A stretch of DNA of 64,000 bases from Enterobacter sp. BIGb0383 (GTDB taxonomy: Bacteria; Pseudomonadota; Gammaproteobacteria; Enterobacterales; Enterobacteriaceae). Of the stretch, positions 8,347 through 19,100 are shown piece after piece; the first letter of the stretch is position 1; each line of letters starts with the position of its first letter. Below the pieces are notes generated by a model. That model was not told where the DNA came from. It saw only the letters and a list, made by a program, of their open reading frames with translations, and ran no database searches. The stretch lies in the NCBI RefSeq assembly GCF_003751845.1, contig NZ_RJKQ01000002.1:558001-622000 (forward strand), written 5' to 3'. A program made the position numbers and the translations under genes.

Positions 8347-10974
8347 TTACAGCTTTGCGCTCACCCAGTCTTTAACACTGGCTAATGCTGCAGGCAGTGC
8401 CGCAACGTCGGTACCGCCAGCCTGCGCCATATCCGGACGCCCGCCGCCGTTACCACCTACCTGTTTCGCGACCATACCTACCAGTTCCCCCGCCTTCACG
8501 CGGTCGGTAACGTCCTTAGACACGCCCGCAATCAGAGAAACCTTATCATCCGCCACGGTTGCCAGAACGACCACTGTCGAACCCAGCTGGTTCTTCAGAT
8601 CGTCAACCATGGTTCGCAGCATCTTAGGCTCAACGCCCGCAAGCTCGCTCACCAGCAGCTTCACGCCGTTGATGTCGATGGCTTTGCCGGAGAGGCTGGC
8701 GCTTTCCTGCGCTGCCGCCTGCTCTTTCAGCTGCTGCAACTCTTTTTCCAGCTGGCGAGTGCGCTCCAGCACCGAGCGCACTTTCTCACTCAGGTTCTGG
8801 CTATCGCCCTTCAGCAGCTGCGCGACGTCATGCAGACGATCGCTGTCAGCACGTACGCTGGCAATCGCCCCTTCGCCGGTCACCGCTTCGATACGACGAA
8901 CGCCCGCCGCAGTACCAGACTCAGAAACGATACGGAACAGGCCGATATCACCGGTACGACGCGCGTGCGTGCCGCCGCACAGTTCGGTAGAGAAATCGCC
9001 CATGCTCAGAACGCGAACGCGCTCGTCGTATTTCTCACCAAACAGCGCCATTGCGCCCTTCGCTTTCGCCGCGTCAAGATCCATCACCTGGGTTTCAACC
9101 GCCAGGTTACGACGGATCTGCTCGTTCACCAGATCTTCCACCGCACGGATTTCCGCCGGCTTCATGGCTTCCGTATGAGAGAAGTCAAAGCGCAGGGCTT
9201 TATCGTTAACCAGCGAGCCTTTCTGCGCCACGTGGGTACCCAATACCTGGCGCAGCGCCGCGTGCATCAGGTGCGTCGCGGAGTGGTTCAGACGAATGCG
9301 TTCACGACGCGCTTCATCCACTTCCGCCTGCACGCCGTCGCCCACTTTCAGCGAGCCGGTTGCCAGTTTGCCAACGTGGCCGATAGCCTGACCATATTTC
9401 TGCGTGTCGCTGACGGAGAAGGTGAAGCCGGTGCCTTTCAGCTCGCCTTTATCACCCACCTGGCCGCCGGACTCAGCGTAGAATGGAGTCGCATCCAGGA
9501 TCACTACCGCGTCCTGACCTGCGTTAACCTGCTCAACCGCTTTCCCATCGATAAACAGCGCGGTCACTTTGCCGTTCAGTTCAAGGTGGTCGTAGCCTTT
9601 AAATTCAGAGCTGCCGTCAACGCGGATCATCGCGTTATAGTCCGCACCAAAACCGCTGGATTCACGCGCGCGACGGCGCTGCTCTTCCATCGCGGCTTCA
9701 AAGCCGGCTTCATCAACTTTCAGATTACGCTCACGGCAGACGTCCGCCGTCAGATCGACCGGGAAGCCGTAGGTGTCATACAGACGGAATGCGGTTTCGC
9801 CGTCCAGCGTATCGCCTTTCAGTTTACCCAGTTCTTCGTCCAGCAGAGCCAGACCACGCTCAAGCGTGCGGGCAAACTGCTCTTCTTCGGTTTTCAGAAT
9901 CTGTTCAACCTGCGCCTGCTGGCGTTTCAGTTCGTCACCGGCGGAACCCATTACGCTAATCAGCGGGCCAACCAGCTTGTAGAAGAAGGTATCTTTCGCG
10001 CCCAGCATGTTGCCGTGACGGATAGCGCGGCGAATAATGCGGCGCAGCACGTAACCACGGTTTTCGTTGGACGGCGTCACGCCATCGGCAATCAGGAAGG
10101 CGCATGAGCGGATATGGTCCGCAATGACGCGCAGCGACTTGTTACTCAGATCGGTCGCACCGGTCACCTTCGCCACCTGGTCAATCAGGGTGGAGAAGAG
10201 ATCGATTTCGTAGTTGGAATTCACATGCTGCAGAACGGCTGCAATACGCTCCAGACCCATACCGGTATCGACGGAAGGTTTCGGCAGCGGCTCCATGGTC
10301 CCGTCAGCCTGACGGTTGAACTGCATAAAGACGATGTTCCAGATCTCGATATAGCGGTCGCCGTCTTCTTCCGGGCTACCCGGAGGACCACCCCAGATAT
10401 GATCGCCGTGATCGAAGAAAATCTCGGTGCACGGACCGCAAGGACCGGTATCACCCATCTGCCAGAAGTTATCTGAGGCATAAGGCGCGCCTTTATTATC
10501 GCCAATGCGGATAATGCGCTCACGCGGGATGCCGACTTCTTTTTCCCAGATGTCGTAGGCTTCGTCATCCGTAGCATAAACGGTGACCCACAGACGCTCT
10601 TTCGGCAGCGCAAACCAGTTTTCACCGGTCAGCAGCTCCCAGGCGTACTGGATAGCATCATGTTTGAAATAGTCGCCGAAGCTGAAGTTGCCCAGCATTT
10701 CAAAGAAGGTGTGGTGACGTGCGGTGTAACCGACGTTTTCCAGATCGTTGTGTTTACCGCCTGCGCGCACGCAGCGCTGCGAGGTGGTTGCGCGGGAATA
10801 ATTACGCTTATCAAGGCCAAGGAAAACATCCTTGAACTGGTTCATCCCGGCGTTGGTAAACAGCAGAGTCGGATCGTTGTTCGGTACCAGGGAGCTGCTG
10901 GCAACAACCTGATGTCCCTTGCTATGGAAAAAGTCGAGAAACGCCTGACGGATCTCAGCGGTGCTCTTGCTCAT
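8347..10974 (-). CDS. alaS: Alanine-tRNA ligase AlaS
   Basis: Class II aminoacyl-tRNA synthetase that charges tRNA-Ala. 875 residues, collinear with the E. coli enzyme. Class II motif blocks such as [16 protein letters not shown] and [20 protein letters not shown] lie in the first 110 residues; the editing domain carries [12 protein letters not shown] and the zinc-associated [13 protein letters not shown]; a C-Ala domain ends the protein with [15 protein letters not shown]. Start ATG is preceded by AGGATA. Confidence 0.99.
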   Translation of the reverse strand: MSKSTAEIRQAFLDFFHSKGHQVVASSSLVPNNDPTLLFTNAGMNQFKDVFLGLDKRNYSRATTSQRCVRAGGKHNDLENVGYTARHHTFFEMLGNFSFGDYFKHDAIQYAWELLTGENWFALPKERLWVTVYATDDEAYDIWEKEVGIPRERIIRIGDNKGAPYASDNFWQMGDTGPCGPCTEIFFDHGDHIWGGPPGSPEEDGDRYIEIWNIVFMQFNRQADGTMEPLPKPSVDTGMGLERIAAVLQHVNSNYEIDLFSTLIDQVAKVTGATDLSNKSLRVIADHIRSCAFLIADGVTPSNENRGYVLRRIIRRAIRHGNMLGAKDTFFYKLVGPLISVMGSAGDELKRQQAQVEQILKTEEEQFARTLERGLALLDEELGKLKGDTLDGETAFRLYDTYGFPVDLTADVCRERNLKVDEAGFEAAMEEQRRRARESSGFGADYNAMIRVDGSSEFKGYDHLELNGKVTALFIDGKAVEQVNAGQDAVVILDATPFYAESGGQVGDKGELKGTGFTFSVSDTQKYGQAIGHVGKLATGSLKVGDGVQAEVDEARRERIRLNHSATHLMHAALRQVLGTHVAQKGSLVNDKALRFDFSHTEAMKPAEIRAVEDLVNEQIRRNLAVETQVMDLDAAKAKGAMALFGEKYDERVRVLSMGDFSTELCGGTHARRTGDIGLFRIVSESGTAAGVRRIEAVTGEGAIASVRADSDRLHDVAQLLKGDSQNLSEKVRSVLERTRQLEKELQQLKEQAAAQESASLSGKAIDINGVKLLVSELAGVEPKMLRTMVDDLKNQLGSTVVVLATVADDKVSLIAGVSKDVTDRVKAGELVGMVAKQVGGNGGGRPDMAQAGGTDVAALPAALASVKDWVSAKL

Positions 10975-11208
10975 AATTATCCTGAAATCAAGCTAACGAG
11001 TATCGCAGGCAGGTACCGTTCTTGTCGAAGGACGGGCCGCCTGACGGAAAAAAGTGGGAATAAGATAAGTTTTCTTTACTGCGAAGTAAAATCCCGTATG
11101 CGTTCAGGCGCTAAATATTCAGACACCGGGCAGCATATTTACGATTTTGGGCAGATGAAGACGCACGTTAGCGTCACTTGCGGATAAGGACGGGCCACAC
11201 AGCGGGAC
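10975..11208 (-). promoter_or_regulatory. alaS upstream region
   Basis: The 234-base gap between recX and alaS holds no convincing gene on either strand. It should contain the alaS promoter. No clear terminator for recX is seen. Confidence 0.4.
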
Positions 11209-11700
11209 TTATTTTGCGAACAGAGCCTGAATATCTTCCATCAGGTAGCCGCGATACATCAGGAAACGCTGCACCTTTACCTTCTGGACAAAATCCGTCG
11301 GTAGCGGATCGCCATATTTTCGTTCAGCCTGTTCACGGGCGGCTTCTGTCCAGTCAATCTCGCACTCACGCATCAGCTGTTCGGCAAGCGAGCGTGGGAT
11401 GCCCTTCTGGCTCAGCGTCTGGCGAATGCGCGCCGGCCCGTAGCCTTTGCGGCTCTGGCTGGCAATCAGGCGTTCGGCAAAGCGATTATCGTCCAGATAG
11501 TTGCTTTCAAAGCACCAGGCAATAACGCGCTCCAGATCCTCTTCCGCAAACTCAATCGCTTCCGGGCCGTTTTTGGTCATAACCGGCGCAACCAGCTTAC
11601 GCCGCAGCTCCTGCTCGCTGTGATCGCGGGAGGCCAGAATGCGAATAGCACGGTCCAGCAAACGGGCATAGGCCGGACGGCGCGGCGTGGTTTCACTCAT
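11209..11700 (-). CDS. recX: RecA regulatory protein RecX
   Basis: 163-residue, helix-rich inhibitor that caps RecA filaments and limits recombination and the SOS signal. Three RecX-type repeats are recognisable (for example [29 protein letters not shown] and [17 protein letters not shown]). Lies directly downstream of recA behind a terminator, so it is made by read-through, as in E. coli. Ribosome site GAGGAA precedes the ATG. Confidence 0.97.
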   Translation of the reverse strand: MSETTPRRPAYARLLDRAIRILASRDHSEQELRRKLVAPVMTKNGPEAIEFAEEDLERVIAWCFESNYLDDNRFAERLIASQSRKGYGPARIRQTLSQKGIPRSLAEQLMRECEIDWTEAAREQAERKYGDPLPTDFVQKVKVQRFLMYRGYLMEDIQALFAK

Positions 11701-11726
11701 GGATATCTTCCTCAGTCGCAGGAAAA

Positions 11727-11752
11727 CAAAAAGGGCCGCATCAGCAGCCCTT
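11727..11752 (-). terminator. recA terminator (partial read-through into recX)
   Basis: On the minus strand AAGGGCTGC and GCGGCCCTT pair around the loop TGAT and are followed by TTTTTG. It sits 18 bases after the recA stop and 26 before recX; in E. coli a terminator here gives low recX expression. Confidence 0.85.
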
Positions 11753-11770
11753 GTTTATCCGATCCGGGGA

Positions 11771-12926
<1,156 letters not shown>

Positions 12927-12930
<4 letters not shown>

Positions 12931-13424
12931 GTGTTTTGTAGAAATTGTTGCCACATCGTCTGTAATGCGTACGCCGTCGCCTGACGACGCACCGATTCAC
13001 GGTCGCCCTCGAAGCATTCGCAGCGGGTGATCCCCTCGCCTGCCGCGCTGGCAATGGCGAACCAGACCGTTCCCACCGGCTTGCTTTCGCTGCCGCCGTC
13101 CGGCCCGGCGATGCCACTGACCGAGATGGCATAGCCCGCCCGCGCCGCCTTCAGCGCGCCGATGGCCATTTCAACCACCACTGGTTCGCTCACCGCACCG
13201 TGCTGCGCCAGCGTCTCGCCGCGCACGCCGACCATCTGCTCTTTGGCTTCGTTGCTGTAGGTAATAAAGCTGCGTTCAAACCAGGCGGAGCTGCCTGCAA
13301 TATCGGTAATCACCTTGGCTATCCAGCCGCCGGTGCAGGATTCTGCCGTCGTCAGCGTGGCACCCTGCTGTTTCAGGGCCAGGCCGATTTGTTCGCTAAG
13401 CTGCATCAATTCACTGTCCGTCAT
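12927..13424 (-). CDS. pncC: Nicotinamide-nucleotide amidase PncC
   Basis: Deamidates nicotinamide mononucleotide to nicotinate mononucleotide in the pyridine nucleotide cycle. 165 residues; the CinA C-terminal domain with TTAESCTGGWIAKVITD and the loop SGIAGPDGGSESKPVGTV. ATG 13424 (MTDSELMQLSEQ) matches the E. coli start; an ATG one codon earlier is an alternative. Confidence 0.96.
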
Positions 13425-13518
13425 CATGACCTCTTCTGCCGGAAAAATGCTGTCGCACAAGATAGCACTTTCCCGTGAAAGATGGGGATGAGGTTGTGAT
13501 TTTACGAGGCGTCTTCAG

Positions 13519-13544
13519 AAAAAAAGGCCGGCGAACGCCAGCCT
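13519..13544 (-). terminator. Terminator of the zinc/manganese ABC transporter operon
   Basis: On the minus strand GGCTGGC and GCCGGCC pair around GTTC and are followed by seven T residues, 24 bases after the binding-protein stop codon. Confidence 0.9.
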
Positions 13545-13567
13545 CAGAGCAGCCCGGTCTGCGCCGG

Positions 13568-14446
13568 TTACTTCATGCTATTGGCGATGGTATCAACGTT
13601 ATGCTGCATCGCTTTCAGATAGGTGTCGGCAACGCCGCCTTTTACGGAAAGGGACTCAGGATAGAGCTCGCCGCCCGGCTTCGCGCCGGTAGCGCTGGCA
13701 ATCTGCTTTACCAGACGCGGATCGAGCTGGTTTTCCATAAACCAGGTATCAACACCGTCGGCTTTGATCTGGCGGATCAGCCCGGCCACGTCAGCCGCGC
13801 TGGCTTCGCTTTCCGATGACAGTCCCTGCGGGGCGAGGAAAGTCACGCCATAGGCGCGGCCAAAGTAGCCGAACGCATCATGGCTGGTCAGCACCTTACG
13901 CTTCGCCTGGGGAATGGCGCTAAAACGCGCTTTCGTCTGGCTATCCAGCCGTTGCAGCTGGTCGATATACCCCTGTCCCGACGCGGCCAGTGCGGCGTTA
14001 TCTTCTGGATCGGCCTTCACCAGTCCGGCGAGAATATTCTTCGCGTAAAGCGCACCGTTCGCCGCGCTGTTCCACGCATGGGGATCGGTCACCGTCTTGC
14101 CATCTTCATCGAGCGTATGGGTTTTCACGCCGTCAGAAGCCACCACCAGGGTTCCTTTAAAGCCGGATGCTTTCACCAGACGGTCGAGCCAGCCTTCCAG
14201 ACCCAGACCGTTGACCACCACCACGTCCGCTTTGCTCAGAGCCGCGCTATCTTTTGGCGACGGCTCAAAGGTATGCGGATCGCCATCCGGGCCGACCAGA
14301 GTGGTCACCTTTACATGTTCGCCGCCCACTTCCTGGACCATATCGCCCAGAATAGAGAAGCTGGTTACCACATTCAGCGTCTTCGCTGACGCCTGTTGCG
14401 CCAGCAGGCTCAGCGCCAGCGCGATAATGACACCACTACGTTTCAT
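13568..14446 (-). CDS. Metal ABC transporter substrate-binding protein (cluster A-I, ZnuA/MntC-like)
   Basis: Periplasmic receptor for a divalent metal. 292 residues with a signal peptide (cleavage after AQQASA near 21). Candidate ligands appear in DGDPHTFEPSPKD (His about 58), TDPHAWNS (His about 123), LTSHDAFGYFG and the Glu/Asp-rich C-terminal half. The long His-rich loop of classical ZnuA is absent; only a short KTHTLDEDGKTVTD stretch is present, so manganese is possible from the protein alone. Last gene of a four-gene operon whose Zur-like promoter box favours zinc. Ribosome site AAGGAG. Confidence 0.9.
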   Translation of the reverse strand: MKRSGVIIALALSLLAQQASAKTLNVVTSFSILGDMVQEVGGEHVKVTTLVGPDGDPHTFEPSPKDSAALSKADVVVVNGLGLEGWLDRLVKASGFKGTLVVASDGVKTHTLDEDGKTVTDPHAWNSAANGALYAKNILAGLVKADPEDNAALAASGQGYIDQLQRLDSQTKARFSAIPQAKRKVLTSHDAFGYFGRAYGVTFLAPQGLSSESEASAADVAGLIRQIKADGVDTWFMENQLDPRLVKQIASATGAKPGGELYPESLSVKGGVADTYLKAMQHNVDTIANSMK

Positions 14447-14458
14447 CGTTTCTCCTTG

Positions 14459-15322
14459 CTACTTAAAAAGCGCCCGCAGGCTGTCTGCCAGCCTGCTGCG
14501 CGTGCCAAATAAAATTGAAAACAGGAACAGCCCGCTGGCCGTCAGCACAATCGAAGGGCCGGCCGGAAGCCCTGCAGACCAGGAGAGGCTCAGGCCCAGC
14601 CAGGCGCAAAGCACCCCGCTGCAACCCGCAAACAGAAGCAGACCGGGCAGCGTACGTGCCCAGCAGTGCGCCGCCACCGCAGGCAGCATCATGACGCCAA
14701 CGGTCATCAGGGTGCCCAGCACCTGGAAACCGGCGACCAGATTCAGTACCAGCAGGGCCAGAAACAGTCCGTGCAGCAGCGACGGCAGCCAGCGAGCGTT
14801 AACCTGCAGCCAGGCGCTGTCGAAGGCTTCACTGACCAGCCCGCGATAAAACAGTGCCAGCAGCAGCAGCGTCAGCCCGGCTACGCCGGTCACAAAGATC
14901 GCCGCATCGCGATCCACCGCCAGAATGGAGCCAAACAGCAAGTGCAGAAGATCGACGCTGGAGCCGCGCAGAGACACCAGCGTGACGCCCAGCGCCAGCG
15001 ACCCGAGATAGAAACCGGCAAAGCTGGCATCCTCTTTGAGCGGCGTACGGCGGCTGACCAGCCCCGCCACCAGCGCCACCAGGATCCCGGCAATAAACCC
15101 GCCGATACTCATCGCCAGCAGCGACATGCCGCTCAGCAGATACCCCACCGCCACGCCGGGCAGAATGGCGTGGGACAGCGCATCCCCCATCAGGCTCATG
15201 CGCCGCAGCTGCAGGAAGACGCCCAGCGCGGTGGTGCTGACCGAGAGCGCCAGGCAAACCACCAGCGCCCGTCGCATAAAGCCAAACTCGATAAACGGCT
15301 GAAAAAAGAGAGACCAGATCAT
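14459..15322 (-). CDS. Metal ABC transporter permease (ABC-3/ZnuB family)
   Basis: 287-residue inner-membrane permease with about eight hydrophobic segments and the family block LMGDALSHAILPGVAVGYLLSG (43-64). It would dimerise as the transport channel for zinc or manganese. It overlaps the upstream ATPase gene by four bases and is followed 12 bases later by the binding-protein gene. Confidence 0.92.
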   Translation of the reverse strand: MIWSLFFQPFIEFGFMRRALVVCLALSVSTTALGVFLQLRRMSLMGDALSHAILPGVAVGYLLSGMSLLAMSIGGFIAGILVALVAGLVSRRTPLKEDASFAGFYLGSLALGVTLVSLRGSSVDLLHLLFGSILAVDRDAAIFVTGVAGLTLLLLALFYRGLVSEAFDSAWLQVNARWLPSLLHGLFLALLVLNLVAGFQVLGTLMTVGVMMLPAVAAHCWARTLPGLLLFAGCSGVLCAWLGLSLSWSAGLPAGPSIVLTASGLFLFSILFGTRSRLADSLRALFK

Positions 15323-15966
15323 GCCGGGACCGCCTGTGTCATTTCGCAGGAAACGGTATCCAGACGCATGACCTGCGGGAAATGCCGCGCCACCCGCTGG
15401 CTGTCGTGGAGCACCGCCAGCAGGGTTTGCCCCTGCTGATGCATCTCCAGCATCAGATCCATCAGTACTTCGCAGGTCGCCTCATCCACGCCGGTAAAAG
15501 GTTCGTCAAGCATCACCAGCGGCGCCCGCTGAAGCAGGACGCGGGCAAACAGCATCCGCTGGAACTGGCCGCCGGAGAGCTCATCAATGGTGGTGCCCGC
15601 CAGCGCCAGTAGCCCGACGCGATCCAGGGCTGACTCCACGCGCAGGCGCATCGTACGGTTAAAGCCGCGAAACAAAGAGATCCCCGGCCAACCGCCCATG
15701 CTCACGACGTCCCGTACGGTCACCGGAAACTGGGCCTCCAGGGCGTGTCGCTGGGCCAGCCAGCCAATCACTGGCCGTTTTCCGCTCCAGCACAGACCGC
15801 CGCTGACGGGCGGAATAAATCCGGCCAGCGTTTTCAGCAGCGTCGATTTACCGCAGCCATTGGCTCCGGTAATCGCCGTCATGCTGCCGGCGTCAATTCG
15901 GTGATTCAGCACCGGGGTAATCGGCTGGCCGCTATAGCCCGCCACCAGCTGTTGCAGTTCGATCAT
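15319..15966 (-). CDS. Metal ABC transporter ATP-binding protein
   Basis: 215-residue ATPase with Walker A GANGCGKST (34-42), signature LSGGQFQRMLFARVL, Walker B LVMLDEPFTGVD and the switch His in VLHDSQRV. Partner of the overlapping permease gene. Its ATG overlaps the stop of the 35-codon gene upstream, so its translation is probably coupled to that gene. Confidence 0.93.
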   Translation of the reverse strand: MIELQQLVAGYSGQPITPVLNHRIDAGSMTAITGANGCGKSTLLKTLAGFIPPVSGGLCWSGKRPVIGWLAQRHALEAQFPVTVRDVVSMGGWPGISLFRGFNRTMRLRVESALDRVGLLALAGTTIDELSGGQFQRMLFARVLLQRAPLVMLDEPFTGVDEATCEVLMDLMLEMHQQGQTLLAVLHDSQRVARHFPQVMRLDTVSCEMTQAVPA

Positions 15967-16070
15967 GGCAGTAATACCGCCCAGTGAACCGCCAGACCCA
16001 GCACAATAAGCAGCACGCTGGCCAGCAGGACGCGGGTCAGCGCGGAGAGAGAAAAAAGAGAAGGAGACAT
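15963..16070 (-). CDS. 35-residue predicted membrane peptide leading the metal transporter operon
   Basis: An open frame too short for most gene callers runs from ATG 16070 to TGA 15963, overlapping the ATPase start as ATGA. The product begins MSPSLFSLSALTR and continues with a hydrophobic span of about 20 residues (VLLASVLLIVLGLAVHWAVL). It lies directly downstream of a Zur-like operator. The overlap and the membrane span suggest either a coupling leader or a small subunit, as KdpF is for KdpFABC; this is inference. The ribosome site is weak. Function unknown. Confidence 0.6.
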   Translation of the reverse strand: MSPSLFSLSALTRVLLASVLLIVLGLAVHWAVLLP

Positions 16071-16083
16071 CGGCACACCAGAT

Positions 16084-16106
16084 TAAATGTTATAACGTAA
16101 CAATAA
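16084..16106 (-). promoter_or_regulatory. Zur-like operator
   Basis: Read on the minus strand, TTATTGTTACGTTATAACAT then TTA matches the E. coli Zur pattern GAAATGTTATANTATAACAT then TTC at 17 of 23 positions. It is centred about 25 bases before the 35-codon gene, where it could block the promoter when zinc is sufficient. Confidence 0.7.
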
Positions 16107-16169
16107 TCAGCGCGGCGCGTGATGTAAACGAGCACGCGTAAATGTAGTGCGACAAAATGTTTCGTGGAG

Positions 16170-16191
16170 CCCCTCCCGCAACCGGGAGGGG
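16170..16191 (-). terminator. GC-rich hairpin downstream of mltB
   Basis: A perfect 9-bp stem CCCCTCCCG/CGGGAGGGG with loop CAAC lies 12 bases after the mltB stop codon. There is no clear T tract, so it may be a weak or Rho-aided terminator. Confidence 0.5.
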
Positions 16192-16203
16192 AAGAAGAGG
16201 AGG

Positions 16204-17292
16204 TTACTGCTGAGCGCGCGCCAGGGCGACGGCTTCGCCCAGCTGCCACACCGCCATCGCATAATGGGTACTGTGGTTATAGCGGGTGATGGTGTAGAAG
16301 TTCGGCAAACCATACCAGTACTGATAGCCGGTGCCGATATCCAGCCGCAGCAGACTGACCTGGTCCGGGTTACCCAGCGGCTGCAGCGGCTTAAGACCGG
16401 CATTGGCGAGCTGCGCCGGGCTGTACTTCGTTTTAAAGCCGTTTGCCACGCCGACGGCCTGGCCGCTGGCCTCAACCGCCACCGACTCGCCCTTCACCCA
16501 GCCGTGAGCTTTAAAGTAGTTCGCCACGCTGCCAATGGCGTCCTCCGGATCCCACAGGTTGATATGCCCGTCGCCGTTAAAGTCCACCGCGTACTGCTTA
16601 TAAGAAGACGGCATAAACTGGCCGTAGCCCATTGCTCCGGCAAAGGAGCCTTTCAGATCCAGCGGATCGTCCTGTTCATCACGGGCCATCAGCAGGAAGG
16701 TTTCCAGCTCGCCGGAGAAGTATTCCGCCCGACGCGGGTATTCAAAGGAGAGGGTCGCCAGCGCGTCCAGGATACGGGTTTTACCCATAATGCGGCCCCA
16801 GCGGGTTTCCACTCCGATGATACCGACAATAATTTCCGGCGGCACGCCATACACCTGCCAGGCACGGGTCAGCGCATCCTGATACTGGTTCCAGAAGGCA
16901 ACGCCGTTCTGCACGTTGTCCGGGGTAATAAACTGCTTGCGGTAACGCAGCCATGCTCCGTTCGGGCCGGAAGGCGGCTGGGTCGTCGGCGTCGGGGCCT
17001 GCTTGTCCATCAGACGCAGGACGTAATCCAGCCGTTTAGCCTGGGATAAAATCTCATGCAGCTGGCCGCGATCGAAGCCGTGCTTGCTCACCATCCGTTC
17101 AATAAACTTTTCTGCCGCCGGGTTACCGGCAAAATCGCCGCCGGGCATCGTCACATCATGCTGTGGCTTAAGCAAAAAGCCGCCGGAAGGCGCGGTGGCG
17201 GCAGGCGCTGCCGCCTGGGTTTGCGGTTTGCTGCTGCAGGCCGCCAGCAGAGCTAAAAGAGGCAGGAAAGCAATATAACGACGCTTAGACAT
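16204..17292 (-). CDS. mltB: Membrane-bound lytic murein transglycosylase B
   Basis: Outer-membrane lipoprotein that cleaves peptidoglycan between MurNAc and GlcNAc, leaving 1,6-anhydro ends. 362 residues; lipobox LAAC with the lipidated Cys19; catalytic Glu162 in GVETRWGRIMG; GAMGYGQFMPSSY and the Ca-binding EF-hand DFNGDGHINLWDPED near 237-251, as in Slt35. In E. coli srl/gut genes separate mltB from norR; here norR follows at once. Confidence 0.97.
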   Translation of the reverse strand: MSKRRYIAFLPLLALLAACSSKPQTQAAAPAATAPSGGFLLKPQHDVTMPGGDFAGNPAAEKFIERMVSKHGFDRGQLHEILSQAKRLDYVLRLMDKQAPTPTTQPPSGPNGAWLRYRKQFITPDNVQNGVAFWNQYQDALTRAWQVYGVPPEIIVGIIGVETRWGRIMGKTRILDALATLSFEYPRRAEYFSGELETFLLMARDEQDDPLDLKGSFAGAMGYGQFMPSSYKQYAVDFNGDGHINLWDPEDAIGSVANYFKAHGWVKGESVAVEASGQAVGVANGFKTKYSPAQLANAGLKPLQPLGNPDQVSLLRLDIGTGYQYWYGLPNFYTITRYNHSTHYAMAVWQLGEAVALARAQQ

Positions 17293-17384
17293 AGACTATC
17301 CATTCAACGAATTGCGGCAAAGGCCAGTATGGTAAAACATCCCCGCTGCCTCAAGGAAGCGCGGCGAGGGAGATCCACCAGATT

Positions 17385-18908
17385 TTATATCGCGCTTTTC
17401 AGCCCCAGCCGTTTTGCCAGCCGGTGAAGATTGCCGACGTCCGTCTGCAGCGCCCTGGCGCAGGCCGCCCAGCTATGCCCCTTTTCCGCCAGCACGCGGG
17501 TAATGAGCTCACGCTGAAAGGCGTCGGTGGCCTCACGCAGATTCTGAATCACGGGCTGTTCGGCGGCGGGCTGAACCATCGGCGGCGCGGCATCGGCACT
17601 AAACGTAAAATGCTGCACGTCCAGCACAACCTCATCCCCCACGCGGGCGGCACGGGCCAGCACCACAGCGCGATAAATGGCATGTTCCAGCTCGCGCACG
17701 TTGCCGGGCCAGCTATAGCGTAGCAGCTGCGCCCGGGCTCCGGGGCTTAAAATCACCCGTCCCAGTCCCGTACGCAGCCGACTTTGCTCGCAGAAGTAAC
17801 CCGCCAGCAGGACCACATCCTCTCCGCGCTCGCGTAAAGGCGGCACCGACAGAGGAAAAACGCTCAGGCGATGGAACAGGTCGGCGCGAAAACGCCCGGA
17901 CAGCACTTCCTCACGCAGATCGCGGTTGGTGGCCGCCAGCACGCGTACGTCTACCCGCAGGCTGCTGTCGTCCCCGACCCGCTGAATATCGCCATACTGC
18001 AGGACCCGCAGCAATTTGGCCTGCAGCGCCAGCGACAGCTCGCCGATCTCATCGAGGAACAGCGTCCCGTTATCAGCGGTTTCAAATTTGCCCTGTCGGT
18101 GGCTGATCGCCCCGGTAAAAGCGCCCTTCACATGGCCGAACAGCTCGCTTTCCGCCACGCTTTCCGGCAGCGCCGCGCAGTTGAGGTAAACCAGCGGATG
18201 CGATGCGCGCGGCGAGCCCGCATGGATGGCCTTCGCCACCAGCTCTTTACCGGTGCCGGTTTCACCGCTAATCAGCACGTTAAGATCCGATGCGGCAACG
18301 ATCTCAATCTCTTTTTTTAGCTGCATCATGCCCGGCGACAGGCCAATCATCTCCGCGGCGGGCGCCTGCTCAAACGCTCCGCCGTCGCCCGGCGAAACGT
18401 TCTGGCTTTCCAGCTGTTCAATCAGCAGGGCATTGTTCAGCGCGCCCGCCGCCAGGGCAGCAATCAGCCGCAGTTCTTCATCGCTAAACGCATCAAACTG
18501 GTCTGGAGAAAGGCCGTCGAGGGTCAGGGCACCGATAAGGTTCTGCCCGGCAAACAGCGGCAGGCCGACGCAGGCATGGACTTTCAGGCTCTCCTGACCG
18601 GGGATCAGGCCGTCATAGGGGTCGGGTAAATCGCTGTCGGCAGGAAAGCGCACCACGTCCCCGGCGCGGGCGATAGCCTCAAGCCGCGGATGCCCCTCAA
18701 GGGTAAAACGCCGCCCCAGCACGTCCGGGGAAAGGCCGTCGATCGCCAGCGGAATAAACTGCCGGGCTTCATAGCGCAGCAGCGCCGAGGCGTCACACGC
18801 CAGCACTTCGCGCAGAGTGGCGATAAGCCGCTGAAAGCGGTCCTGATGGCCAATTCCCCGCTGTAGTTCAATGGCAATTCGCGCCAGCACGTCGGTAGAA
18901 AAACTCAT
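17385..18908 (-). CDS. norR: Nitric-oxide-sensing sigma-54 activator NorR
   Basis: Activates norVW transcription with sigma-54 RNA polymerase when its GAF-domain non-haem iron binds NO. 507 residues: GAF domain (about 20-170), AAA+ domain with Walker [10 protein letters not shown] and the GAFTGA loop ([14 protein letters not shown]), and a C-terminal Fis-like HTH ending HRLAKRLGL. Start chosen at ATG 18908 ([12 protein letters not shown]) after GGAGAG; a GTG two codons upstream is the alternative. Divergent from norVW. Confidence 0.97.
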   Translation of the reverse strand: MSFSTDVLARIAIELQRGIGHQDRFQRLIATLREVLACDASALLRYEARQFIPLAIDGLSPDVLGRRFTLEGHPRLEAIARAGDVVRFPADSDLPDPYDGLIPGQESLKVHACVGLPLFAGQNLIGALTLDGLSPDQFDAFSDEELRLIAALAAGALNNALLIEQLESQNVSPGDGGAFEQAPAAEMIGLSPGMMQLKKEIEIVAASDLNVLISGETGTGKELVAKAIHAGSPRASHPLVYLNCAALPESVAESELFGHVKGAFTGAISHRQGKFETADNGTLFLDEIGELSLALQAKLLRVLQYGDIQRVGDDSSLRVDVRVLAATNRDLREEVLSGRFRADLFHRLSVFPLSVPPLRERGEDVVLLAGYFCEQSRLRTGLGRVILSPGARAQLLRYSWPGNVRELEHAIYRAVVLARAARVGDEVVLDVQHFTFSADAAPPMVQPAAEQPVIQNLREATDAFQRELITRVLAEKGHSWAACARALQTDVGNLHRLAKRLGLKSAI

Positions 18909-18922
18909 CGCCACTCTCCATT

Positions 18923-18978
18923 GTCATTTTGACTACCAATGATGTCATATTGACAACTTCAAGTATAGTCATATTGAC
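18923..18978 (+). promoter_or_regulatory. Three NorR binding sites (enhancers)
   Basis: Three copies of the NorR consensus GTCA-N3-TGAC occur at 18923-18933 (spacer TTT), 18944-18954 (TAT) and 18968-18978 (TAT). E. coli also has three sites, needed for the NorR hexamer to act on the norV promoter. Confidence 0.92.
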
Positions 18979-19033
18979 ATCCAACCAGGCAGTGTAAAAC
19001 ACAAAACCCATTAATATCAATAAATTAAAAAGT

Positions 19034-19049
19034 TGGCACGTAACTTGAT
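19034..19049 (+). promoter_or_regulatory. Sigma-54 promoter of norVW
   Basis: TGGCAC (19034-19039) and TTGAT (19045-19049) fit the -24/-12 spacing of sigma-54 promoters; the -12 element has GA where GC is usual. It lies 56 bases downstream of the last NorR site and 51 bases before the norV start. Confidence 0.75.
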
Positions 19050-19100
19050 TATAGGCAGACATCCTGTTTGAAAAAACACTCTTTATTGTCTGAGGTGGCT

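Noticed and set aside
8830-10107. 425-codon plus-strand open frame opposite alaS
   Set aside because: It lies wholly within the antisense of a conserved essential gene and has no recognisable protein features or ribosome site.
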